Positions 6,751 through 15,479 of a DNA stretch of 30,932 nt are shown here, piece after piece; positions within the stretch are counted from its first letter, which is position 1, and the number at the start of each line of letters is the position of its first letter. Where the stretch lies: contig JBGPKK010000044.1 of assembly GCA_041485905.1 (NCBI GenBank), positions 1 through 30,932 of the forward strand, written 5' to 3'. Made by a program: the position numbers and the translations under genes. The notes beneath the pieces are model-generated. The model did no database searches and was not told the DNA's origin. It saw only the letters and a program-made list of their open reading frames with translations. The DNA is from JAHFUI01 sp041485905. GTDB taxonomy: Bacteria > Acidobacteriota > Vicinamibacteria > Vicinamibacterales > CAVVIG01.

Positions 6751-9700
6751 CTGAAGATCATCGAAGGGCCGTCTGCGGCCTGGCGGCTCGACCGGGCGAC
6801 GAAGTTCCTCGCCGGACGTCCACCGGCAACCCAGCTTCTCGTGGTTGGCGCGTCGCGCGGCGCCGCAGACGACTTCGTGCGCACGATCGCGCGAGGAAGC
6901 GGCGCGACATTTGGCCTGACCCGTTTCAGTCTCACCGAGCTGGCCGCCCGTGCTGCGGCCGCCGGCGTCGCCGGGCCACGGCGGGCGCCTGGTACGGCGG
7001 CCGGTGCCGAGGCGGTTGCCGCGCGCGCGGTGTTCGATGCCGTTGCGGCCGGAGAGCTGGCGTACTTCGCTCCGGTGGCTGCGATGCCGGGGTTTCCGAA
7101 AGCGCTCGCGCGTACGCTGCACGAGCTGCGCCTCGCCGGAGTCAGCGCACATCGCATGAGCGCGGGGCTCGAGGACGCGTCCGCGGACGATGTGGACGCG
7201 CAGGCCGACATCGGCCGCTTGCTCGCGCGCGTCGAAGAACAGCTCGATCGCACCGCCGTTGACGATCGCGCGGCGCTCTTTCGCCTCGCGGCGGAGGCGT
7301 GCCGGGCGGGCAAGGTTCCATGGGCCGAGCTGCCGATGCTCCTGCTCGACGTCCCGATGGATTCGCGCGCCGAGTGCCTTTTCGTCGCGGCGCTCGTGGC
7401 GCGCTCGCCTGATGTGGTCGCGACCGTCCCCGACGGCGATCAGTTCGCCCGCGATGCGCTCGTGGCGCTGGGCGGCACGGTTGAGCCGGTCAGTCAAGTC
7501 TCAAGTGTCAAGTCTCAAGTCTCCGGGAGTGGTGAGACTTCAGACTTGACACATGAGACTTCCGATCTGGAAACCCTGCGCCGGTACATCTTCACGATCG
7601 ACCGCCCGCCGGTGCGCGGGCGGACCGGGGACGTCACGCTGTTTTCCGCGCCTGGAGAAGGACGAGAGGCGGTGGAAATCGTCCGTCGTGTGCTGGACGA
7701 GGCGGCGCGCGGGGTGAGGTTCGATGAGATGGCGGTGTTCCTGCGGGCGCCGCAGCACTACCTGGGCCTGCTCGAACACGCGTGCGCCCGCGGCGGCGTC
7801 CCGGTGTATTTCGATCGCGGCACCCGGCGTCCGGATCCCGCGGGGCGCGCGTTCGTGGCGCTGCTGTCGTGTGCCGTCGAGGGCCTCTCGGCGAAGCGAT
7901 TCGACGAGTACCTGTCGCTTGGTCAAGTGCCGTCAGTCGACAGTCGTCAGTCGTCAGTCGACAGTCAGCGGTGGTCTGATGAAGGCGCAGTTATCGCGCC
8001 GCTGGATGACGAGGCTCCGGACTCGGACGATGAGGCGGTCGTGGACGGGACGCTGCGGTCGCCATGGAAATGGGAAGAGCTGATCGTCGAATCCGCCGTC
8101 GTCGGCGGCCGCACGCGTGCCGACGGCAACGCCCGCTGGCGTCGGCGGCTCGACGGCCTCGCGGCCGATTTCCGCTACCGCATCGCCGCGCTGCGCACGG
8201 AGGAGCCCGAGGCTCCGCGCATCGCGCGCTTCGAGCGCGATTTGAGAAACCTCGTTCACCTTCGCCGGTTCGCGCTGCCGATTGTCGATGCGCTCGCCGA
8301 GTGGCCCGAGCGCGACGTGTGGGGCGCGTGGGTCGATCGATTTTCGATGTTGGCGACCCGGGCGCTGAGAGATCCGACGAGGGTGTTGCAGACGCTCGCG
8401 GAGCTGCGTCCGATGGCCGAAGTCGGGCCTGTCGCGCTCGAAGAGGCGCGCAACGTCCTCCACGATCGGCTCGTGACCCTGGACTGGGATCCGCCCGCGC
8501 GTCGGTACGGCCGGCTGTTCGTCGGGACACCGCACCAGGCGCGGGGCCGCAGCTTCCGCGTCGTCTTTGTCCCTGGACTGGCCGAGCGTGTGGTGCCTCA
8601 GCGGCCGCGCGAGGATCCGTTGCTGCTCGACGCGAGGCGCCGCAGGCTCGATCGCGCCCTGATCGGTCAGGAGGAGCGCGGCACCGCCGAGCGGCTGCTG
8701 CTGAAGATTGCGATTGGCGCGGCGAGCGAGCGTCTGCACCTGTCGTATCCGCGTCTCGACGTTGCCGAGACCAGGGCGCGCGTGCCGTCCTTCTACGCGC
8801 TCGACGTGATGCGGGCCATGACGGGCCGCGTGCCCGATCACCGCGTCCTCGCCGAAGAAGCGGCCCAGGAAGGCGGCGCGAGCCTCGCCTGGCCGGCGCC
8901 GAAAGATCCCGATCGCGCCATCGACGATCTCGAGCACGACCTCGCGGTCCTCAAGCCCTTGCTCGACGTGAGAGACGGATCGTCGGTCAAGGGGCACGCA
9001 CATTACTTATTGGGCCTCAACGACGCGCTGCGCCGCTCGGTGATCAGCCGGTGGTCGCGCGGGAGAACAGCCTGGTCCTCGAGCGATGGGTTGATCAGGG
9101 TTACACCGGGCATCGAGACGGCTCTGGCGAGTCACCGCCTGAACCACCGTCCGTATTCGCTGTCGGCACTCCAACGGTTCGCGTCCTGCCCGTATCAGTT
9201 CCTGCTGGCGACGATTTATCGCCTGGAACCGTGGGACGAGCCCGAACCGATCGTTCGAATGGACCCGCTCACGAGGGGCAGCCTGTATCACAAGGCGCAG
9301 GCCGAGTTCTTTCGTGCGATGGAGTCGGCCGGCGCGCTGCCGGTGCGGGGCGAGCGCCTTCATGACGCGCTCGAGACGCTCACGGCCGTCCTCGACCGCG
9401 TCGCGGCGGAGTACGCCGAGGCGTTGGCGCCGGCGATCGACCGCGTCTGGCGGGACGAGATCGACGAGCTCGGCCGCGACCTTGGGATCTGGGTGCAGAA
9501 GCTTGCGGAAGGCGGTCGGTGGCACCCCAAGTACTTCGAATTCAGCTTTGGTCTGAGCGATGAAGGACGCGACCCACACAGCATCCCGGATCCGGTCGTC
9601 GTCGACGGCCGGTTCATCCTCCGAGGATCGGTCGATCTCATCGAACAGCGTGACGATCTCGACGTGCTGCGCGTGACCGATCACAAGACCGGCAGAAACC

Positions 9701-10062
9701 GATCGACGACCGACCTGATTGTCGGCGGCGGGTCAACCCTGCAGCCGGTCTTGTACAGCCTGGCGGTGGAAGTCGGCCTCGGGAAAAAAGTCGTCAGCGG
9801 CCGGCTGTTCTACTCGACGACGGCCGGCGGGTTCGTGGAGCACGAGATTCCGATCAACGACTACACGCGCGGCCAGGGACTGCAGGTCCTGACGATCATC
9901 GACCGCGCCGTCGAAACCGGCTTCCTGCCGGCGGCGCCCGCCGAGCGCGCCTGCACGTGGTGCGACTTCCGGTCCGTCTGCGGGCCCCGTGAGGAAGAGC
10001 GAGTGGGCAGAAAATCGCCCGACAAACTCGGTGATCTGCTGGCGTTGAGGTCGATGCGATGA
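6751..10062 (+). CDS. addB: AddB-like ATP-dependent exonuclease subunit, PD-(D/E)XK nuclease with Fe-S cluster
   Basis: A 1103-residue partner of AddA in double-strand break processing. The N-terminus reads KIIEGPSAAWRLDRATKFLA then LLVVGASRGAADDFVR, where AddB proteins have a (here degenerate) Walker A region. A segment like GRLFVGTPHQARGRSFRVVFVPGLAERVVPQR near residue 590 matches the inactivated helicase part. The C-terminal nuclease has a DHKTG motif near residue 976. Four cysteines fit the AddB iron-sulfur staple: one in FASCPYQF near 812 and three in CTWCDFRSVC near 1068-1077. No ATG or GTG fits the conserved N-terminus. A CTG at 6751 does, with AGGAG at 6741-6745 and 5-base spacing. 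Starting at GTG 6841 would delete 30 conserved-looking residues. Two heptamer tracts are inserted in frame. The gene overlaps addA by ATGA. Confidence 0.85.
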   Translation: MKIIEGPSAAWRLDRATKFLAGRPPATQLLVVGASRGAADDFVRTIARGSGATFGLTRFSLTELAARAAAAGVAGPRRAPGTAAGAEAVAARAVFDAVAAGELAYFAPVAAMPGFPKALARTLHELRLAGVSAHRMSAGLEDASADDVDAQADIGRLLARVEEQLDRTAVDDRAALFRLAAEACRAGKVPWAELPMLLLDVPMDSRAECLFVAALVARSPDVVATVPDGDQFARDALVALGGTVEPVSQVSSVKSQVSGSGETSDLTHETSDLETLRRYIFTIDRPPVRGRTGDVTLFSAPGEGREAVEIVRRVLDEAARGVRFDEMAVFLRAPQHYLGLLEHACARGGVPVYFDRGTRRPDPAGRAFVALLSCAVEGLSAKRFDEYLSLGQVPSVDSRQSSVDSQRWSDEGAVIAPLDDEAPDSDDEAVVDGTLRSPWKWEELIVESAVVGGRTRADGNARWRRRLDGLAADFRYRIAALRTEEPEAPRIARFERDLRNLVHLRRFALPIVDALAEWPERDVWGAWVDRFSMLATRALRDPTRVLQTLAELRPMAEVGPVALEEARNVLHDRLVTLDWDPPARRYGRLFVGTPHQARGRSFRVVFVPGLAERVVPQRPREDPLLLDARRRRLDRALIGQEERGTAERLLLKIAIGAASERLHLSYPRLDVAETRARVPSFYALDVMRAMTGRVPDHRVLAEEAAQEGGASLAWPAPKDPDRAIDDLEHDLAVLKPLLDVRDGSSVKGHAHYLLGLNDALRRSVISRWSRGRTAWSSSDGLIRVTPGIETALASHRLNHRPYSLSALQRFASCPYQFLLATIYRLEPWDEPEPIVRMDPLTRGSLYHKAQAEFFRAMESAGALPVRGERLHDALETLTAVLDRVAAEYAEALAPAIDRVWRDEIDELGRDLGIWVQKLAEGGRWHPKYFEFSFGLSDEGRDPHSIPDPVVVDGRFILRGSVDLIEQRDDLDVLRVTDHKTGRNRSTTDLIVGGGSTLQPVLYSLAVEVGLGKKVVSGRLFYSTTAGGFVEHEIPINDYTRGQGLQVLTIIDRAVETGFLPAAPAERACTWCDFRSVCGPREEERVGRKSPDKLGDLLALRSMR
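7496..7561. repeat. Heptamer tract 4: 66-bp inverted repeat of 7-mers inside addB
   Basis: Four tandem heptamers of the AAGTCTC type (7496-7523) are followed by a 10-base spacer and four heptamers of the complementary GAGACTT type (7534-7561). The two arms are inverted complements over 28 bp with only two mismatches, so the tract can form a long hairpin. It keeps the addB frame open and encodes a Ser/Thr/Val-rich stretch near residues 249-270 (..SSVKSQVSGSGETSDLTH..) that looks like an inserted loop. Confidence 0.85.
7934..7968. repeat. Heptamer tract 5: five tandem 7-mers, CAGTCGW type, inside addB
   Basis: CAGTCGA, CAGTCGT, CAGTCGT, CAGTCGA, CAGTCAG in exact register. The tract is in frame in addB and encodes SVDSRQSSVDSQ (near residue 396-407), again a polar stretch unlike its surroundings. 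The same CAGTCGT unit occurs in tract 6 at 15480. Confidence 0.85.
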
Positions 10063-13000
10063 CGACCGTGGTCGACTCTCTGTATTCCGATGCCGACGCG
10101 CGCCGCGCCATCCACGAGGCGCTCGATGAAACGCTCGTCGTCGAAGCAGCCGCCGGCACCGGGAAGACTACCGAACTGATCAAGCGGATCCTGCGCGTGC
10201 TCGCAACGGGACGCGCCACGATCATGCAAATCGTCGCCGTGACCTTTACAGAGAAGGCCGCCGGCGAGTTGAAGCTGCGTCTTCGCGAGGCGATCGAACA
10301 GGAGCGCGCCGAGACTCATGATGATGCCGCGCGCGAGTTGCTTGAGCATGCGCTGAAATACCTCGAGGAGGCGCACGTCAACACGATCCACGGCTTCTGC
10401 GCGGAGCTGCTGCGTGAGCGACCGGTCGAAGCACGCGTCGATCCGCTGTTTGCCGTCTTAACCGAACCGCAGGCCGAGCGTCTGTACGCGCGGGCGTTTC
10501 ACGCGTGGCTGCAGGATTCGCTGCAGGGCGCGCCCGAAGGGCTGCGGCGGGCGCTGCGGCGAACCAGCGCCCCCGGGTTTGCCGGCGGCGGCTCGGACGG
10601 CCCCATCGATCGGCTGCGTACGGCGGGCCGCACGCTTGCCGAGTGGCGCGATTTTCCGCAACCCTGGACGCGTCCGGCGTTTGATCGCGCGTCCGAAGTC
10701 GATGGGCTGGTGACCGCGTTGCATCAGCTCGCCGATCTCACGGCGGCCCCTTCGTCGGAACGCGACAATCTGTTCGTGGACACCGAGGCGGTGCGCCGGC
10801 TCAGTCGCCATATCCGGCTCGAACAGTCGTTCGGACAACGCGATCTCGACGCCTGGGAAGCGCGGCTCGTCGATCTCACGCGCGATCGTGGATTCTCGAG
10901 GACGCGGAAGGGCAGCGGCTACAAATTCTCCAGGGACATGGCGCGCTCCGCCGTGCTCGCCGCACGCGATGCCCTTTTCGCCGACCTCCAGCAGTTCCGT
11001 CGGCAGGCAGACGCCGATCTGGCGGCGGCGCTGCAGCAGGAGCTCGCCGGCGCAACTGCACGATATCAGGCGCTGAAGGAGGCGGCGGGCGTGCTCGATT
11101 TCGCCGATTTGCTGGTTCGGGCCCGGGATCTCATCAAGTCGAACGCGGCGGTCCGGGGACACCTGCAACGGAAATTCAAGCGCATTTTCGTCGACGAGTT
11201 TCAGGACACCGATCCCGTCCAGGCTGAGATCCTGCTCCTCCTGGCCGGTGATCCAGACGCCGGGACTGCGGGCGAGCTCCGGCCCGTTTCCGGCAAGCTC
11301 TTCCTCGTCGGCGATCCCAAGCAGGCGATCTATCGATTCCGCGGGACCGACGTCGGCACCTACTGGCGGGTGCGGGATCAGCTCGCGGAGCACGGCGGAC
11401 GCGTGCTGCAGCTCACGACGAGCTATCGGAGCGTGCCGGCGATTCAACGATTCGTCAACGCCGCCTTCGGCGAAGCGATGCGCGCGGACAGCGTGGCGTT
11501 ACAGGCCGAGTATGTGCCGCTGGCACCGCATCGGCCGGCCGACGATTCCCAGCCAGCAATCGTCGCGCTGCCGGTCCCGAAGCCGTACGGCAGAGGGGGA
11601 CCGTTGAAGGCCTCGGCGAAAGCCGTCGAGCATTCGCTGCCTGATGCCGTCGGAGGCTTCATCGCATGGCTCGTTGACGACAACAACGGCTGGCAGGTGT
11701 CCGAGCGCCACGCGGATGGCTCCGAACAGCGGGTCCAACTTCAAGCGCGGCACATCGCGGTGTTATTTCGTCGCTTCGTCAGTTTTGGCGAGGACATCAC
11801 CCGAGACTACGTCGACGCCATCGAGGCGAGGGGCATTCCGCATCTGCTGGTGGGCGGCAAGGCGTTCCACGGCCGCGAAGAGGTCGAGACCATCCGCGCC
11901 GCGCTTGCCGCGATCGAGTGGCCGGACGACGAGCTGTCGGTGTTTGCGACGCTGAAGGGATCCCTGTTCGCGATCGACGACGAACACCTGTTCGAGTTCC
12001 GCCATCGGTTCGGCGCCTTTCATCCGTTCCGGATCCCGAGGGAGCTTGGCGGCAATGCCGGCGAGGATCTCGCGCTGACCGCCGAGCCGACGGCGCATCT
12101 CACGCCGATCGCCGATGCGCTACGCCTGCTTCAGCAACTGCATCGCGGCCGGAACTACCGGCCGGTGGCCGATACGATCGGCCGCGTGCTGACGGAGACG
12201 CGCGCGCACGTCGGGTTCATTCTGCGGCCGGCGGGCGAACAGGCGTTGGCCAACGTGCTTCACGTCGCCGAGCTCGCTCGTCAGTACGAGGCGAGCGGCG
12301 GCATCTCGTTTCGCGGCTTCATCGACGAGCTCCGCGTGGCGGCCGAATCGACCGCCGCGGCCGAAGCGCCGATTCTCGAAGAGGGGACCGACGGGGTGCG
12401 GCTGATGACGGTGCACAAAGCCAAGGGCCTCGAGTTCCCGGTCGTCATCCTCGCGGATCTCACCTGCCGCTTGAGCCGCAGCGACGCGAGCCGCTACCTC
12501 GATGCGTCGCAGCGGCTCTGTGCGATGAAGATTGGCGGCTGGGCGCCGCACGAGCTGCACGAGCACGAGGCGGAAGAGGTCGCGCGCGATCAGGCCGAAG
12601 GCGTCCGCCTCGCGTACGTGGCCGCCACGCGCGCGCGCGATGTGCTCGTCGTGCCGGCGCTCGGCGACGATCGGTGGGAAGGCGGGTGGTTCAGTCCGCT
12701 CAATAGCGCGCTGTACCCGCCGGTGGCCGCGCGCCGGAGGGCGACGCGGGCCGTCAAATGTCCCGCCTTTAAGTCGAAAGATTCGGTGCTGCAGCGGCCG
12801 CACGACGAGACCGCAGGGCCGGGCACGGTCTGTCCGGGCCAGCACACGTTCGCCGAGGCGGGGTACTCCGTCGTGTGGTGGGATCCGACGGCGCTTGTAC
12901 TCGGCGCCAAGCCGCCGTTCGGTGTCCGCCGCGAAGAGCTCATCGTCAAGGACGTCCCGAAACATGTCATCGCCGACGGCCGCAGCCGGTACGATCGGTG

Positions 13001-13607
13001 GCAGCTGGCCCGCCACGATGCGCGGGCGGCGGGCGTTGTGCCGTCGGTTGTCGTGGAGACCGTACGCGAGTGGGTGGCGAAACAGGATCGGATCTCGCCC
13101 GCACTGCCGGTCCTGCCGGACGCGATTCGGATCGTGAATGTGAAACGTGACGACGATCAGCGGCCTCGTGGCATCGGATTCGGCTCGCTCGTGCACGCCG
13201 TGCTGGCGAAGGCGCCCTTCGACGCGGCGCGGCAGGCGTTGGAAGAATTCTCCGCGATTGAGGCGCGCATGCTGGGTCTGAGCGCCGACGAAGCGATCGT
13301 GGCGGCTGCCGTGGTGGAGCGTGTCCTTGCGCACGATCTGCTTGCCCGCGCGCGTTGGGCCGACGCGCAGGGGCGGTGCCGTCGAGAGACGCCGGTGACC
13401 TACACGCTACCCGACGGCATGCTCGTCGAAGGCGTGGTGGATCTGGCCTTCGAGGACAACGGCGCGTGGATCGCGGTGGACTACAAGACCGACCGCGAGC
13501 TCGCGGCGCCTGGCGAAGAGCAGTATCGCCTGCAGGTGGCGCTCTACGCGTCGGCCATTGCGCAGTCCACCGGATCACTCTGCAGCGGCGTGCTACTCGT
13601 CATCTAG
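10059..13607 (+). CDS. addA: AddA-like UvrD-family helicase-nuclease
   Basis: A 1182-residue superfamily 1A helicase with a C-terminal nuclease domain, the motor subunit of the AddAB break-processing enzyme. Walker A is AAAGTGKTTEL (residues 30-40) and motif Ia is VAVTFTEKAAGELKLRL. The Walker B/DExx box is IFVDEFQDTDPVQ, motif III VGDPKQAIYRFRGTD, motif IV LTTSYRS, motif V VRLMTVHKAKGLEFPVV, and motif VI RLAYVAATRARDVLVV. The RecB-type nuclease motif is VVDLAFEDNGAWIAVDYKTDRE, followed by QYRLQVALYASAI, near the end. The start ATG overlaps the addB stop (ATGA). The TAG stop lies in the TAGCTA sequence abutting the insertion sequence. The protein end (GVLLVI) is a normal place for the family to stop, so the gene looks intact. 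Confidence 0.93.
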   Translation: MTTVVDSLYSDADARRAIHEALDETLVVEAAAGTGKTTELIKRILRVLATGRATIMQIVAVTFTEKAAGELKLRLREAIEQERAETHDDAARELLEHALKYLEEAHVNTIHGFCAELLRERPVEARVDPLFAVLTEPQAERLYARAFHAWLQDSLQGAPEGLRRALRRTSAPGFAGGGSDGPIDRLRTAGRTLAEWRDFPQPWTRPAFDRASEVDGLVTALHQLADLTAAPSSERDNLFVDTEAVRRLSRHIRLEQSFGQRDLDAWEARLVDLTRDRGFSRTRKGSGYKFSRDMARSAVLAARDALFADLQQFRRQADADLAAALQQELAGATARYQALKEAAGVLDFADLLVRARDLIKSNAAVRGHLQRKFKRIFVDEFQDTDPVQAEILLLLAGDPDAGTAGELRPVSGKLFLVGDPKQAIYRFRGTDVGTYWRVRDQLAEHGGRVLQLTTSYRSVPAIQRFVNAAFGEAMRADSVALQAEYVPLAPHRPADDSQPAIVALPVPKPYGRGGPLKASAKAVEHSLPDAVGGFIAWLVDDNNGWQVSERHADGSEQRVQLQARHIAVLFRRFVSFGEDITRDYVDAIEARGIPHLLVGGKAFHGREEVETIRAALAAIEWPDDELSVFATLKGSLFAIDDEHLFEFRHRFGAFHPFRIPRELGGNAGEDLALTAEPTAHLTPIADALRLLQQLHRGRNYRPVADTIGRVLTETRAHVGFILRPAGEQALANVLHVAELARQYEASGGISFRGFIDELRVAAESTAAAEAPILEEGTDGVRLMTVHKAKGLEFPVVILADLTCRLSRSDASRYLDASQRLCAMKIGGWAPHELHEHEAEEVARDQAEGVRLAYVAATRARDVLVVPALGDDRWEGGWFSPLNSALYPPVAARRRATRAVKCPAFKSKDSVLQRPHDETAGPGTVCPGQHTFAEAGYSVVWWDPTALVLGAKPPFGVRREELIVKDVPKHVIADGRSRYDRWQLARHDARAAGVVPSVVVETVREWVAKQDRISPALPVLPDAIRIVNVKRDDDQRPRGIGFGSLVHAVLAKAPFDAARQALEEFSAIEARMLGLSADEAIVAAAVVERVLAHDLLARARWADAQGRCRRETPVTYTLPDGMLVEGVVDLAFEDNGAWIAVDYKTDRELAAPGEEQYRLQVALYASAIAQSTGSLCSGVLLVI

Positions 13608-13633
13608 CTACTTCGCGGTGAAGAAATGACCGC
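13605..13633 (+). repeat. Left terminal inverted repeat of the insertion sequence
   Basis: 29 bp, identical to the reverse complement of 15239-15267. Its first three bases are the addA stop codon TAG. Confidence 0.93.
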
Positions 13634-13704
13634 GTAAGTCGCTGACTGGTACCGATGGCCGGCGGCCGGCCGTGACCAAACGGTCGATTCTGCCGATTCT
13701 GCGA

Positions 13705-13733
13705 TTGCGACGATCGATCCGACGTACTACACT
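13705..13733 (+). promoter_or_regulatory. Probable transposase promoter
   Basis: TTGCGA at 13705-13710 (4 of 6 to TTGACA), 17-bp spacer, then TACACT at 13728-13733 (4 of 6 to TATAAT, with both conserved TA and final T). It lies 33 bases upstream of the transposase ATG. Confidence 0.5.
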
Positions 13734-13766
13734 GCCCGCGCGTGACGATTCATCAAAGGAGCGGGC

Positions 13767-15170
13767 ATGGTTCAGCGCCGACAGCGGGAGCGGAGTCTGT
13801 TTGAAGTCCTGTTGCCCGATGGGCACAAATTGTGGCCCGATTGGTTGCGGAAGATCGACACGTTGCTCGAGGACGAGGCCGTGATTGAGGTCGTGGCTCA
13901 CGCGCTTGAGGCGCGCTGGCCGCAGAGTCGGCGCCGCGGGCGGCCGGGCACGCCGGCCGAGGTCGTCATTCGGATGCTGATCTTGAAGCACCTGTTTGAC
14001 TGGAGCTACGACGAATTGGAGCAGGAGGTGCGGCCCAACTTGGTGTATCGCGCATTCTCGCGGATCGATGCGGGCGACGTGCCTGACGCGAAAACGATTC
14101 TGAAGATTGCCCGGGCGCTTGGTCCAGAGGTCATTGAGCAGTTGCATCGACAGGTCATCGAAGTCGCGAAGCGGGCGGGGGTGACGCACGGCCGTCGCTT
14201 TCGCATCGACACCACGGTCGTAGAAACCAATGTGCACTATCCGACCGACAGCACGCTGTTGCAGGACGGGGTGCGGGTGCTGACGCGCACGATGCAACGG
14301 GCGAGTACGGCGCTGGGCGATTCGCCGGCGCGGATTCGTAATCGGCTGCGGAGCGTGACGCGCACGGTGCTGACGATTGCGTACCAGGCCCGCTCGGCGA
14401 AGACCCGCGTCGCCTTCGTGCAGAGTTATCGCAAGCTGATGGCCACGACCCGCGCCGTCGTGCGAGACGCGACGACGATGGTCCGTCGATTGGGACACCG
14501 CGCGCGCACGGCGAGTCCACACCTGCAACCCCTCCTTCAGCGCGCCCAGGACCAGCTGCAGCAGATGCGGCCGCTCGTCCAGCGGGTGCTCGCGCAGACG
14601 CGGGCCCGCGTGCTGGGTGGTGACACGCACGTTCCCGACAAAGTCCTGAGCGTGTTCGAACCACACACCGAAACCATCCGGAAGGGCAAGATTGCGAAAC
14701 CCAACGAGTTCGGCAAGCTGGTCACCATTCAAGAATCGGAACATCAGATCATTACGGCGTACGAGGTGCACCCCAGGCGACCGGCCGATGTCACCTTGTG
14801 GACGGCGGCGCTGGATCGGCATCAGACGATCTTCGGCCGCGCCCCTGACCTCGCCGCGGGCGATCGCGGCTTCAGCTCGGCGGCCAACGAACGGGCCGCC
14901 ATTGAACGGGGCGTCCGGCGCGTGATCTTGCCGCGGCGCGGCCCGAAGTCGCCCGCGCGACGCGCGTACGAACATCAACGCTGGTTCCGTCGGGGACAAC
15001 GGTGGCGCGTCGGCTGTGAAGGCCGCATCAGTGTGCTCAAACGCCGACACGGACTCGACCGCTGTCGCTACCATGGTGAAGACGGCATGCACCGCTGGGT
15101 CGGTTTGGGTGTCATCGCGAACAATCTGGTGAGTACCGCGACCTTCTCGAGGGCGCGGGCCACCGCATAG
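13767..15170 (+). CDS. DDE transposase (DUF772 N-terminal domain)
   Basis: A 467-residue transposase. The N-terminal region (GRPGTPAEVVIRMLILKHLF, DWSYDELEQEVRPNLVYRAF) is the DUF772-type DNA-binding domain seen in IS5/IS1182-like elements. The catalytic DDE residues are probably D in RRFRIDTTVVETNVHYPTDS, D in LAAGDRGFSS and E in RVGCEGRISVLKRRHGLDRC. A long basic, helical insertion rich in Arg lies between the first and second acidic residues. The ATG at 13767 is preceded by AAAGGAG with 5-6 bases spacing. There is no frameshift or internal stop. A 494-residue ORF on the opposite strand is a shadow of this gene. Confidence 0.93.
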   Translation: MVQRRQRERSLFEVLLPDGHKLWPDWLRKIDTLLEDEAVIEVVAHALEARWPQSRRRGRPGTPAEVVIRMLILKHLFDWSYDELEQEVRPNLVYRAFSRIDAGDVPDAKTILKIARALGPEVIEQLHRQVIEVAKRAGVTHGRRFRIDTTVVETNVHYPTDSTLLQDGVRVLTRTMQRASTALGDSPARIRNRLRSVTRTVLTIAYQARSAKTRVAFVQSYRKLMATTRAVVRDATTMVRRLGHRARTASPHLQPLLQRAQDQLQQMRPLVQRVLAQTRARVLGGDTHVPDKVLSVFEPHTETIRKGKIAKPNEFGKLVTIQESEHQIITAYEVHPRRPADVTLWTAALDRHQTIFGRAPDLAAGDRGFSSAANERAAIERGVRRVILPRRGPKSPARRAYEHQRWFRRGQRWRVGCEGRISVLKRRHGLDRCRYHGEDGMHRWVGLGVIANNLVSTATFSRARATA

Positions 15171-15238
15171 AGAGACGGGAGAAATGAAACGATCGGTCAG
15201 TGAGCCGGCCGCGCGATCGTGGACAGAACAGCTCGCGA

Positions 15239-15267
15239 GCGGTCATTTCTTCACCGCGAAGTAGCTA
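15239..15267 (-). repeat. Right terminal inverted repeat of the insertion sequence
   Basis: 29 bp, exact inverted copy of 13605-13633. Its outer TAGCTA contains, on the minus strand, the TAG stop of the next gene. Confidence 0.93.
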
Positions 15268-15471
15268 CCGCCAACCGCGGCCTTCGCGTTCAACACGCGT
15301 CTTGGCCGCCCACGCCATCGCCTCTTCACCTGTTTCAAAGACGCGCGTCATGATCGGGTGCCCGTCGTAGGCGACGTCGATCTCGATACCGTACGGAACG
15401 AGCCGGACGAGGCAGGCGACTTCGCGGCCTTTCCGGCGCAGCGTCCACAGGCACGTCGGCTGATCTTCCAT
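15265..15471 (-). CDS. Small hypothetical protein (68 aa)
   Basis: The translation starts MEDQPTCLWTLRRKGREVAC and continues with VRLVPYGIEIDVAYDGHPIM, then FETGEEAMAWAAKTRVE. It looks like a compact beta-beta-beta-alpha protein, and the final helix resembles small proteins annotated only as hypothetical in Acidobacteriota. I do not recognise a function. The ATG at 15471 has GGTGA 5 bases upstream. A longer in-frame extension upstream runs through heptamer tract 6 and the VWA gene and is not credible. The stop TAG is the one shared with the insertion-sequence boundary, and the protein appears complete. It follows the VWA gene on the same strand with a 32-bp gap. Confidence 0.7.
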   Translation of the reverse strand: MEDQPTCLWTLRRKGREVACLVRLVPYGIEIDVAYDGHPIMTRVFETGEEAMAWAAKTRVEREGRGWR

Positions 15472-15479
15472 GGCGTCAC

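Larger units (their letters stand above)
13605..15267 (+). mobile_element. Complete insertion sequence, about 1.65 kb, single DDE transposase
   Basis: Perfect 29-bp inverted repeats bound the element (13605-13633 and 15239-15267), including an outer TAGCTA palindrome at each end. The palindrome could be a 6-bp target duplication (element then 13611-15261), or AGCT or TA within it; the sequence alone cannot decide. If it is the duplication, the true terminal repeat is the inner 23 bp beginning CTTCGCGGTGAAG. One intact transposase gene fills the inside, with its own promoter and ribosome site, so the element may still be active. The transposase has a DUF772-type N-terminus and a DDE domain, placing it near the IS5/IS1182/ISNCY (ISDol1-like) group; the exact family was not checked. 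Confidence 0.93.

Noticed and set aside
7496..7968. CRISPR-like array in addB
   Set aside because: The repeats are contiguous 7-mers with no unique spacers, and they keep the reading frame.
12120..13334. 404-residue minus-strand ORF opposite addA, and similar ones at 10458-11447 and 7954-9003
   Set aside because: Arg-rich shadow frames; the helicase and nuclease motifs are on the plus strand.
6751..13607. AddAB plus insertion sequence as part of a new defence system
   Set aside because: AddAB is a standard recombination enzyme; no phage-defence partner, toxin or sensor gene lies alongside.
13608..15092. 494-residue minus-strand ORF opposite the transposase
   Set aside because: No family features; the opposite strand encodes an intact DDE transposase with its own ribosome site.
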